Assembly (NCBI GenBank): GCA_029948255.1
Contig: JALIZF010001482.1
Span: 248,001-312,000, forward strand
Length of the DNA stretch: 64,000 nucleotides
Direction: 5' to 3'
Source of the DNA: Telmatactis stephensoni
Lineage: Eukaryota > Cnidaria > Anthozoa > Actiniaria > Isophelliidae
Part shown: in pieces, positions 32,701 through 45,400 of the stretch
How positions within the stretch are numbered: the first letter of the stretch is position 1
Layout: each line of letters begins with the position of its first letter
Notes under the pieces: generated by a model
Told to the model about the DNA's origin: nothing
Database searches by the model: none
The model's input: only the letters and a program-made list of their open reading frames with translations
Made by a program: the position numbers and the translations under genes

Positions 32701-35700
32701 CAGAAAACAAAGGAAAAGACAAAAGAGTTAAGTCAAGCGTGTGACATAAGACATCGACATAAGCATCGCAAGAAGCATAAGACCAAGCATAAGCATAATC
32801 AAAGACAAAGGAAAGTACAAAGAAAAACACCTTTCTTTTGTATTCTAATCCCTAAATTCTTTGTTGTTTTCTTACGATTCCGATTCTGATTCCGACGTTA
32901 GTGTGAACCAGCCTTTAGGGGTAAAAATCAGCAATTTGGTATCTTTTAGGGTGTTAAAATTGAAGTTTAGAATTTAAGTATTTCCTAGTCTTTCTTAGGG
33001 TGTCAAAAGAGCCCATCGCTTATTATTTTGTTCTTAAATGAAAGAAATTTGCCCGACAAAAGCGTGTCAACCGGTCAATTTTATGTTCATCATAATAATG
33101 TTCATCATAGCTTGTTATCGCTGGTATCTCTTAGGGGTTTAAAAATCGTCCAGCCACGCCTTTCTTAAAATACTTCCGGTGTCTTTTAGGGGTATTTTTA
33201 AAATTTCCGACGAGCATACCCGATCTTTTTACAATAGAGTCCCTCCGGGCACTGTACTCAGTTATTGGAAAGCCTTCATATCAAATATGAACCTAAACCC
33301 CCAAACCAACATACCTTTAGTTCCAAATCTTTTCACGCAGCATTTAAAGAATTCCTTTCGACATTGATGGCGTAATTTGACATCACTCTCGTATGCTGTT
33401 ACCTCCAGATCTATCACTCGTCTTATACAAGTTCTATTGTTGCTATCAGTAGCATTACCCAAGCGGCAGCAAACTATTTTGGAGTCTTAAAGGAGAAAAG
33501 GGACGCATTAGGAGACATGACGACGGGTAGGCTACAGCAAATTTTCCAAATTTGCTTCACTTCTTCTAGACAATGGCTTCAAGTAAGGTAAACGTGCAAC
33601 AATTGACCGAATCGAAATATGGCGGCAAATTTGAATAACTATTGTTCTGGACTGACTAGCCTCGTGTTCACGTGGAAACACAAAAGCGTTTTCACATGAA
33701 TGATCAAATTTGCCGCCATATTTCGATTCGGTGTATACCATAAAACTAATAGTGGTTTGGAAGACTCCAGAAAACTCCTCGGTTACGTGCGTACTTAATT
33801 ATTTACTCTTACACGATTTTTAGTTCGATTGAAACCCGCTTGGTTACGAATAGACCCTGTACGTACAAAACTAATAAACAACCTCGTGGTCTGGACGAGA
33901 CGTTACGTCACCACAGGAACTCCAGACTAATGTTTACAAAATCTATACTACTATATACCGTTACTTAATGTCTCGAAACCAAATAGCATATAATTAAATT
34001 CCAACATCGATTTGCAGCCGTCGAAATGATATCCAATCGCTTTGTGTTACAAGAAAAATACTCTTGGTACTTTGATAGAAGTTTGTTCTTGCGACAGACT
34101 GCATAAATCAAGCTGCTATCTGTAGTCTTGTTCCAATGCAAAAAGCACGGTCAAAGTTCAAAAGGATTTATGGGAAATCGTGACGTTATAATGACGAGCG
34201 ATCAGCGACAGAGCATGATTCTATGCTTTTGTAGTTTTAACATACGTATTGCTTTTTTGCTAATCTTAATTTAAAATTCTGACTTGATTTGTTCGTTATT
34301 TTTCTTGATTTCTAATTTAAAGGCAACGCCATTATGATTGTAATCAATCAATCAATAAAAGCTGCAGCACCTGTAACCCACAACCTAGCTCTAAATTGGA
34401 GACACCGTCCCGAACTGTCCCGAACTGTTCCGAACACTTTCCAGCAGAATTAACTTACCTTGACCAACAGACCGTTTTTTCCTCTTTGGTGGTGGTTCTT
34501 GGCATGAGAAATCTGAAATTTTGAGAAAAAGGAGAAAAAAGATGGTTCGTTACGTGATCAACGCGATGATTTTGGAAAAAATCAAATAATGAGGGTAAGA
34601 GAAAAAAGGAGGCAGACAGAAGAAACGATGGAAGGCGAATACTAAAGAGTACCAGGCTCAAGATAGACAAAATTCAGTAGCATTGTGTATTGTTTCGTAG
34701 TATGGTATATTTTTTTAAATAAAGGTAATAAAAATGTACCTAAATCGTCGTATTTGCGCGTGCATGTGTAATATTCTACTTGGGCTTCCTGTGGAAAGAG
34801 CGCGTGCTCTGCCGTTTTTATAAATTAGTGTCAAGGCAAATAGCGCACAAAAACATCAACGGTCTAGCTTGTTAGGCGCTTTACAACATTTTACTGTGAC
34901 AAGGAATGAAACTCCGAGACAGTTTTTGCTCTGAAGCGCAAGAAGGGCTTACCGGAAGTAGATGAACAGGAAATAGATTAACGGGAAGCGGAAATGATCA
35001 ATGAAGAGTCGTTTGTAAACAAACCTGACAGCATCAAACTCTTTCGCGACATAAAATGGCAAGTATTACATGTAAAAAAGTTCACGGTATTTGAAAAAGT
35101 GTGTGATTTACCAGGAATGCGATACGATATTTTTATAAGATTTATGAAAACCTCGTACCTTCTAATGAAATTGTGTGAACTTTAAAAATATATCGCAACT
35201 TTACAAAAATTTTGTAGAAAACGACGAACGACTCGAAAACGCCTCTCAGAAGTTATATGTAAAGTTTTTGATCAAGATAATGTACAAAGATCTCTCGTAA
35301 GAAAAGAAAAAAGGGTCATCAGATAGAGTTCTGGTTTTAAACAATTTATCAAGATGCCTTTCCCCAAACAAGAAAATATATAAGTGTAAGCGGCACTTAC
35401 GACTTCAGCCCTGAAAGAGGTTTTATTCATTGTACATCTGCAAATATGCTAGAATGATTTTCAGCATCAGATGAGCTGTGTGAAGGACGAAGACTCACAA
35501 ACATACTTCCGGTTTTGCGGTTGCTATAGTAAAATCATAAAATTTACTTCCGGAAATTTTATTTCCGGTAAGCCCTTCTTGCGTTTCGAGCGATTTTGAT
35601 GCTTTTTGTCTTTCTCTCAGACATTGATTGATGTCCTTCTTAAAAACCTTCATAAAAGCCTAGTTTAAACATTAAACAATTCATAGATTTATGTTTTTCC

Positions 35701-38700
35701 AGATGACAAGTGATTTTTGTATTTGAAATAAACGAGTTTTCAGAAACGATCGCGCGGAGTTTCATCCTTGTCACAGGAAACTTACACAGGATACCCACGA
35801 AGCCTGCGCACGGTGAAGCATCACATGAAGCCCAATGCAAAAAGAATATCCCATATATGCGCGCGCGCAAAAGACTAAAACATTTATGAATGATTAGGGG
35901 GCCCTGTGTACATAGTAAAGAAAAGAACAAAGGGTGGTACCATTATCAGAGCAAGTACATTCCAGGTAGCTTTAAATGGACAGCATTACCTTGTCTAGCG
36001 TCACTTATAAACGAGCCAGAAATGACAGAGAGGCCAGAATTCTAAAAAGAAAAAATGGAAAGGGAATGTTTTAAATAGACTTGACAACGGCACATGGAAT
36101 ATGTGGCTTAGTGGCACAAAGCTGACAGGATATAGACTCTTGAACTTTTTTAGTTTTCAAAGTGTCAGCACGCGTCAAATTGGCGCCAAAAAGCAATTAG
36201 CCAATCAGGATCGCGATGTACACGGACGACTTACAGATGGACGGACGTACACATAGAAATCAACTCGATGGTTTGGTTGGTCTTACCTTGAAGACCCCCT
36301 TGGTATCTTTACCACTTGCGACCCCACAACCAAGGTCTAAGTCATCGAGCTTCTTAAACACCTTTGTAGAGAAAAAAGAAAAAGGTTCGAACGGGTTTCC
36401 ACAATTTTACAATTTATTACCGTCATATTACTATCAATTGACGACTGCCATAGTATTCACAACGATCACTTGATCTTGATTTCAAGATGGTTGTTCTAAG
36501 AAAGATTCGGAATTTTATCCATATTATCATAATATTTTATTTATTTTCCTGTTGCTATAGTGATTTAATTCAATGCTGTCTGGTGTTAGGTTGATGAATT
36601 TGAAAGAAATAACATGATTGGTTCATTCAAATATCCTATCACACTGTCCAATTACAACATATTGATTAATGGAAAATAGAGCAGTCTTTCAGCCAATCGG
36701 ATTTTAGGAAATCGTAACAGTAATGAAGACTACCGATATCTTACACTTTCTGGAGTCAGTCTGTTTTTATTCCTCAGAAGATACACACTTTGATCAACAC
36801 CAAGGAGTCCAATATGTGTATTCTTTTCTCCCAGGACTTGAACTGTGTACAATTCACCAGGACGTACAGGAGGATCGTCATTATCTTTGATAATTATCTG
36901 TAAACACACCATGTAAATGGTAAAATCATTGGTCTCTGGGTAAGAGCACAGAGATCCTAGTGTATTGGTAGTTTTAAATAATAATCGTCGAATTAGCTCA
37001 GAAATATTGGCTGTACTCTACCCTCTTCTTGTACAACATGTCCTTGATTTCAATTCGCTACAACTATTTTTCTTTTCTTTCTTTTCTTTTCTTTTTTCTT
37101 TTTCTTTTTCTTTTTTTCTATTTTTTGGTAGAGAATGGGGATGAAAATGGCTGTCACTCAAGAGAATTTTAGTATGGGGGCATTCCATACTTCTTGGTTC
37201 AGAAAAAGGATGTTCATTTTAAGGCATGGTTCACACTAGCAACGCAAGTATAAGCGCAAGCAACATACGCACACTCAGTATCGCATTGATCACATAGGTG
37301 TGATCACAAGCCCTGTTTATGAGCAGTACACTACTGAGTCTTCGTATGTTGTTTGCGCTTATGCTTCCGTCGCTAGTAGTGTAAACAAGGCCTATCATGA
37401 TAAAACGGCGCACAGAATAATTAGAGCAAGGATAAAGCAGTTTTTGACTGAAAATGGGCCAGGTGGGTTTATTTTCGGAATTTTACAGTATTTTGCTTTC
37501 ATCTTACATTTGTCATCTTTTCTTTCAGAACTTACATTATTATCAGCTAGTACAAACCTTGTTTGGGAGAGAGTCAGTTATTTCAAGGGTGGTAGTATCA
37601 GAGACGACGTGTCCATTGTTTGTTATGTAGTAGGCAACAAATCGTGAAGCCGGAGACATCATGGATGTTGCCTTGAATGTGATAGTTTTGATGATACCCA
37701 CTTTCTGGACAATGACGTTTTGGTACACGATTTGACCACGTGCTATTACCTGTGATAAAAGTGTAAATGTGATGTATACATGACTTATTCGGGAGAAGGT
37801 TTATTGCCATTTTTAACGGAAGAGTTTTAAGTACTAAGTTTTTGCTTACCATGTAAGCAAGTCGATCAACGTTTTTACTATTTGTGAAAACTGCTTCACA
37901 GAAAACAGTTTGCCCGACCTGCAAAGAAACAATGATAATCAAATCACTTTTAAGAGCCATTTTTAGACTTTTAAAGAATAATAAGCTCAATTATAGCTTT
38001 TATCTATATTTGTCGCTAGATTTCCGACATATTTCCATATATAGTGACTATAGAACGGAAACAAAAACAACAACAAAAAACACTTACTTCGATAATTATT
38101 CTTTTCGATTTTTGAAGTAGAAATTGTTCATTATTTTGAGATTAAAAGAATAGAAATTCCACCGAGAAATAAATCGTTTATATTGAACAAGCGCAGAAAA
38201 AGGAGAAAGATCCACAGGACCCAGTCTCCTCTCGGTATTCAAGATGGCGGCCAAAATTTTAGATTTCATCGTGAAATATGTCAAAAACCAATGCGGTAAC
38301 CTATTTTTTTAAAACCTAACATTAAAGTATTGTGAAAGACTAAAACATGTTTTCATTTAAAGAAATCCCATCATTAACTTTAGTTACAGCAGTTTTCGTA
38401 AAACTTGCACCCTACATGGTATCAAACACCTACGCATGGAACCAAATTAAAGCTCATTAAAACCCGTGATGGCTTTTGATTGGCGTGGTTTTTAAGAATT
38501 TGTGTCCATAATCGTCTGATGGTATTATGAACAAAGTTTCTTGCTGTTTGAAAGGGTTATTCTATCTTAAAAGTCCACTACTTTGTCCGGTGTACCGATC
38601 TCCGATTTTCTTCGAAATATCGGCATTGTACGTTGTTGAGCTTATAACTGAGAAACGAGTTCACATTATAAAGTACTTTCATACAAATTTCCAAGAAAAT

Positions 38701-39258
38701 CTCATCATTGGATTATTTCCACGCGAACGTCCTTAAGACGATCATTGGTTAGCGTTTATTATATCGTAAGACAATTATGGAGTAGTGTCGTTGAAAGACT
38801 GGTTTGCAAGCTCCAAGTGCTCCGTATGATGCTATGGCCGAATACGAAGGCACCATTGTGTTTATCGGAAATGGCATTATCATAGAACGGTCCTCATTTC
38901 ACGACCATAAAGATGGATTTGCCGTCGAGAATACAATACACCACTTGCAGCACCTCAGAATGCAGCTCAATTTGGAGGACAAAACAATTATAAGTTCCAA
39001 TTCTCGGGAGATTGAAATTCTTTTGTTCCCCAAGTTGAGTTGCCTTGACGTCACGTGAAAGTGGTCTATACATGGCATATTACTTACTGAAGCTGGCTTC
39101 CTCTGTCGAACCATCAAGTATTCATTTGATGGAGATGAGTAGGTGCTGGCTATATAGTCCTTCACAGCGTTATATCGACCCATTATTCGGTCTTCTGTTT
39201 CAGCCTAACAAAAGAATTGACTTTAGTCTTCCATTTGGCGTCTCGCTTATCAACCAAC

Positions 39259-39321
<63 letters not shown>

Positions 39322-39326
39322 CCAAC

Positions 39327-39365
<39 letters not shown>

Positions 39366-39394
39366 CCAATCAATCGATCAACGAACCAACCAAC

Positions 39395-39450
<56 letters not shown>

Positions 39451-42400
39451 GATCTTTTGTTTATCCACATAACGCTAACATTTTCGCTACCATTTAAATG
39501 GACTGCTGCCATCTGCTGGTACCATACCTTGATTTTCAACGTTTTGACATCACGTAGAACATCCACCAGAAATTCTGCCTGACCATCAAGTCCAGTTGAA
39601 CCTTTGTTTGCTGTATCATCTTTGTGAAGAAGTTGAGATTGACCAACGTCTATCTCTGAACCATCAGATTTGACTGCCTTAGCAGTTATTTTCATATGTA
39701 TATTAGCCAGGGGCTCATCTTTATTGTTGGTAACCACGACCTACGTTAATCAAGTTACAGTATTATCGAGGGGCGTCATCGGGATGGTTAACCGAAAATG
39801 ATAAATAACAAATCACCAACACGTGGCTAAGGCTACTCCGCACATAGAAAAACGCATCTTTTGTTTTTTTACGATTTAGTGATGATGATCTCCCCTCCCC
39901 TTGATAACGGTACTGTTTAGTAGGCATATTTCCGAAGTAGATACGCGGATACTTGGATACGCAGTGAAGTTGATCACCCCTCCCCTAGATAATCCACAGG
40001 CATCTTTAAAAGAACGAGGAATGTTGATATATTGATGAAATTAATGGGGAGAGATAGTTACTATTAGAGGTTTACTTAACATGGCAGGGTATTCTAGAGG
40101 TAAGCCGCGCTTTCAAATTTGATAAAAAACACCTTTATAGTGCCGACAGTATGTTTAAGATTACGCCCACAATAATCAGGATGATTTGACTATTATTTAA
40201 TACCTTAATGGGAAACTGTAGTCCAGGCATAAAATACTGGGCTGTTTTGATGAACTTGATGACGTATGGTGAAGAAGTGAACAACACTGAGTTGACAGCA
40301 CGTTCTGTTATACCAGTTGACTGCTCAGTGACGTCAGCCTGGATTTGAAGTCGACTTCCCTCAGGAAACCAAAGCTCTCGATAATATGCAAGAATTTCTG
40401 CTTTTCCAACTTTAAACATGAGGATTCCATTTGTTAACTGGAAGTTTTAAATGAAAGATTTACAATAATTTCATGTATTAATATAAAATAACTTTTCATT
40501 TTCTGCTGGGATGAAATAAGTGACACACGTCAAAACCTATGGTTGTGCCAAAGTCAATATCCCTGAACGATTTTACCCCACATCTTACTCCAATTCTTCT
40601 CCCATCCCATTATTGAACAATTAATACGTTGATTACCGATTGAGAGAAAGACCTCAAAAGAAACTCTTGCTTAATGGTGACAATTTTAACTCGCACGTTA
40701 GCCGAGCCATGGACTACTTTGCCGTAGGTATACCTATAAAACAGATAGAAGTAGTATAGAAAGTAATGTCTGGGCTTTGAGAGGTAACCCTCGTATAATT
40801 GGTGGCGGACAGCTCTCATAAGTTTAGCGTGGTGATTGATGTTGAAAAAACCATTACTACCCACCACTCCTCTAAATCCAGATATTATTCGGTCCCTACA
40901 ATACTAAAGCGTTCAATGTAACAAATTACAAATGGACATGCCCCGCGTTATTAGGCGCAGTTTTGGCTTGGAATCGATGTACTGTTAGTCGATGTCAAGA
41001 GTGTTGGTAGTTACGTTATACAAAGTATGTCTGACATGTTTATATATCATGGCCTACAAAACATCTTTTTCTTGTCTTATTGGAGATAAGTCTTACTCCA
41101 AGAGTTTTCTCCTTCAATTGCAACTACTCGGCTCAACCGGCAGTTACTGAATGTCGTAAACACATAAACGTGCATTAATACATATTATTATATGACCGTG
41201 TATTTTGGAGCCTGGACACTAGCAAATTGAGCGATTTGATTGGTTAGATCACATCTCGGCCCGGTCTAGATTCTCCGGTAATAACCGGTCCGATCGCATA
41301 TTAAAAGTTGAAAACAAAGCGAAAAAAAGCTATTTCTTTTCAAAAGTGTGCTGTTCGGCCAGATTTATGTCAAAAATAATTTTCATCAACTGATCAACCG
41401 TATTTTTTTAGTTAAATCATCAGTTTAATTTCAAGAAATTACAACAATTACAAAGTGACAGTGAAACAGATGCAAAATAAACTTTCATAGTGCTCGTTAT
41501 TTTTCAAAGCATTACCTATAAATTGTCTTATTTTGGACTGTTATTAGGTTCCTTGAATGCAAAAAAAATTCATCAATTTTTGCCATACATTTACAATACA
41601 GTTCTTCAAAGGCAGGCAGTTGCTGAAGACCGTAAAGTTTATTTGTTTTTCTTTAGCGACTGAAAGTCCACAAGTCTGCGTCCTCTCTGCTGCAGTCTGT
41701 CACCTAATTTCACCGAACTTTTTACAAGGAATAAGAAAAGAAAACTCGCCAGTTATATAATTATTCAATGTCCACTAGGAGACTTCCTGATGCCAGTGTT
41801 TAAGCCAAATAGTTCACACAAAAATTGTAATAAATGCAACGAGTCACAACGTTGTCCCGTAGTCCCGGCTCAGAAGGAAATCAAATATCCTGAATTTACT
41901 TTCACGGTCCCAACGATTCAACCACCACAACACTATTCATTTACTCTCAATGGTGTGTCAGATTGCATCCAGTTCTTCTTCTTTTCCAAAGCAGAATAAG
42001 TAGAATAAGGGCATAAAATCATTCACAAATCCGTTTGAAAGGTGGAAAGTTCACTCCAGTACGTGTCTAAATGTTTTTCATCGTTTGGTTTGTTCAATCT
42101 TCTCTCTTATGAATAATTTTTGATCTTTCGCTTTTGCCTACATTGTCTCCTCCACAGGTGTAGCAATTACTTGACAAAATGATGGTTTTAGAAGAACGTT
42201 TGTCTTATAAGTTCGTGCAAACGCAGCACGCTTCCCACTTTGGCGTGTCCAACTGGTTGTCAAAACAAGTCGGCCAAGTAAAAATACTGAGAAGCCATTC
42301 GAATGTTACGCGCGCTTGAAAATGTAAAATGAATAACAAAAGACTGTGATTTTTTTTCTTTATTTTAGAAAAAAAGGTCATATAATAAAACTCTTATTAA

Positions 42401-45400
42401 CCGAGCTTGGTCGGTCTGTACGGGAGAATCTTGACCTCGGTCGTACATCCCGACCTCGGCGTACAGACCTCCCGCTCGGTTAATAAGACCTAATTATTAT
42501 TCAATTTTCATACATTGTACAAGTTCTGATTTTCTGATTGGTCATTTTTTACCACGTGACGCGTGGCATGGTTATGACGTGCAGCCATGTCATCATGTAA
42601 TAATAGCCGTGCTGTAAAGACAATACAGAACGGCTATAAAGCACAATGAGAAAGAAAAAAATGTTCCTGGTGATAAATTTGAGGATTTTAACAAGCATAT
42701 AAAGATTATTAACAAGCATATTTAAAACCAAAACAAGACTGCTTGGCGTGCCTGTTTTCAAAACTCATTCAAGTTTTTGGAGTATACTGAGATCAACATA
42801 TTTCAACGGCTTGAAAACAGAGTTTGCCGGCTTTCCAAATTCATCTTAATATTTACTGTTTTTTAGACTGGTTATCCAAAACCTATCTCAAAGAAAGTTT
42901 AGAAAGTCTGTCGACACAAGTTCTCTCAGATGGGGTAAAGAAACTTTATCAGGAATCGAAGAAAACGCCAAACGAGTACTCCAGCCTTCGGCTCATCGAC
43001 AGACGACACCTACTTCTTGTACCAGAGTTTAGCAGCGTTTCAACCGTAATGTTGCCATGCTTGTAATATAGCCAATAACTGGTTCGCCTCCTCGCCAGTT
43101 GGGATTCTTAGCTACTTTATGTTGTTATTATATTTCATTTCAGTTCACTTCTGATCATTTCTGAACCGCATTTGATTATACAGCTATATTTCAAAAACGT
43201 TGAATACTGAATTCTGCATTCTGCATACTGAATAGTGCATTCCAAGACTTACAAATTGCATTTTTGATCGTTTCCATTGTCGTTTTGCCACCTATTTGCC
43301 TAGTTATAGCTGTTATAGAGGATTTTCACCATGCCATCTCCAAAACATACTGAACTACAAGACATTTTGGTCTTTTAATGCACTATTCAGTATGCAGAAT
43401 GCAGTATTCAGTGTTCAACGTTTTATGAAATAGCTAGCTGTGTACATATAGATATTTGCGGTAATATAAATCTTAAACATTATTATTACTATTATTATGT
43501 CACGTGATAGATATACTTTGTAAAAAAACATAATCTTACTTATAATTTGAAATGAGACCGTCCTGCTACCACAGGCTTGACATAGGAAAACAACCTTAAA
43601 ACCAGAGCACGTCTCATTTCAAGTTATGTCATATCGTGGTTGCGTATCTTCAATACAATCCTACTAACTCTGCTTTATATTGACTTACTTTGAAGATATC
43701 GAGATATGTATGTTCTTGGTATTGGGAAGGAAAGCATCAGGAGCTGTAATCTTGACAGAAAATTTGGGTAAAACTTAAAGATAAAATCAAATGAGACATG
43801 TAAGAATCGGATTTCATAAACCTCACCTGAGAAAGATCGGAAGTTCGGAATTCTTACCGTATTCTCGCACTTCAAATACTGTTGATGTATTGTGAATAGC
43901 CTGCAATATATAACATACAATAATTCGTTTATTTGTTACAAGGTATGCAACTGAACCCGGTAGAGTCTAAGTACAAGTAGCTAGCTCATGTTCAAGTATA
44001 ATAGATCTATAATAATATCGAATTTACATATTTAAAACATTATTGCAAAGATGTGTCATAAATACAGAAGTAGACAAAGTTAAATTTTCATTTTTATGTC
44101 TATAATGGTTTTGATTACAGTAGCGGACTTTTAATTAAAATTTAATCGCATCTTTTCAAATCAGGGAATTCGAATATGGAAACCAGAAACAGGAGAAATT
44201 ATAGCACGGATTACTCACGACTTTAATTTGAGTTTACCGTCGTTCCTTTTTATGTTTTATTTGTACCTAGAGGGTGTATTGCTGCATCCTGGGCCCATGC
44301 AGCAATATTATGACTTTCTTCACTTTCATTTATTTTCCGTTTTACCTTAGGAAAAAATCTCTAGTTTTACACTTAGCTTCTTGACACTTAATTTGAAGCG
44401 ACGTAGTCTAGACTCTTAGTGGTGTGAAGCATCCTTGTCGGCTCTGACACCATTATAGAACTGTGACTAGATTATCATACGAACGTTTTAGAGGTTGAAT
44501 AGTTAAGCAAGTTAGATTATGGATGTAAAATGCTTTGCATGTCCTGCTCAAATTAGTTGAGTTACGATATTTGTTTTGCGGTACATTGTTATATGAAGCT
44601 GATGTTGTTCATGATGGTGAAATTTTCATGGCTCACGCATGATGAGACTGCTGCACTGGCATCAGCTTCTGATGGAACCATTGGTCATGTTACGTTCTTG
44701 CGTCAAGACGGTGTTTTGGAAAAAGGAAGATAAAAGTCAATAATTAAAAAGTCAGTTAATGTTTTGGGATGGTGAGAGTAATGTCATCAAAGTGTAAGAA
44801 TATAAAAGACAAAATACTTTGAAGGGGTTATGCCGACATCAAACTAATGAGACTTGTTGCAACACAGGTAAGATAGTGCGGGAAGGTTTGCCAATTCCAA
44901 ATTCAATGAAGGTTTAGAATGGGTACTTTTGTCAATGTTCAATTCTTAGAATAAACCTAAAGACTTTTTTGAAAGGAAGAATAAGAAAATTAAATTAATT
45001 TAAAAATGAACAAAACGGCTTTGAAAGCTCGACAATTTTGCACATTTTTGACTTTCTATTAGTAACTAATTAAATTATCATCAAACCATTCCCTGTGCTT
45101 TTCTCAATAGTATCAGTTGTTGATATATTTGTATATTTGTCAATTGAAAATATGGTTGCTGTTTATTCATGATAAATAGCTACATTGATTCACAAACCGA
45201 CCAATTGGTACATATCTTTCACCCTTCCTTCCTTCCTTCCTTCCTTCCTTCCTTCCTTCCTTCCTTCCTTCCTTCCTTCCTTCCTTCCTTCCTTCCTTCC
45301 TTCCTTCCTTCCTTCCTTCCTTTCTTCTTTCCTTCCTTCCTTCCCTCTTCCTTTATACTGTCAGTATGCAAGGAAAAATTTAAATTACGGAATTAAGTCT

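Noticed and set aside
39045..39582. ORF with NQPINQSINQ-type repeats
   Set aside because: Translation of the CAAT microsatellite on the strand opposite to C3 exon E12.
41790..43066. Two plus-strand ORFs of 69 and 80 codons
   Set aside because: They lie in a C3 intron and have no recognised homology.
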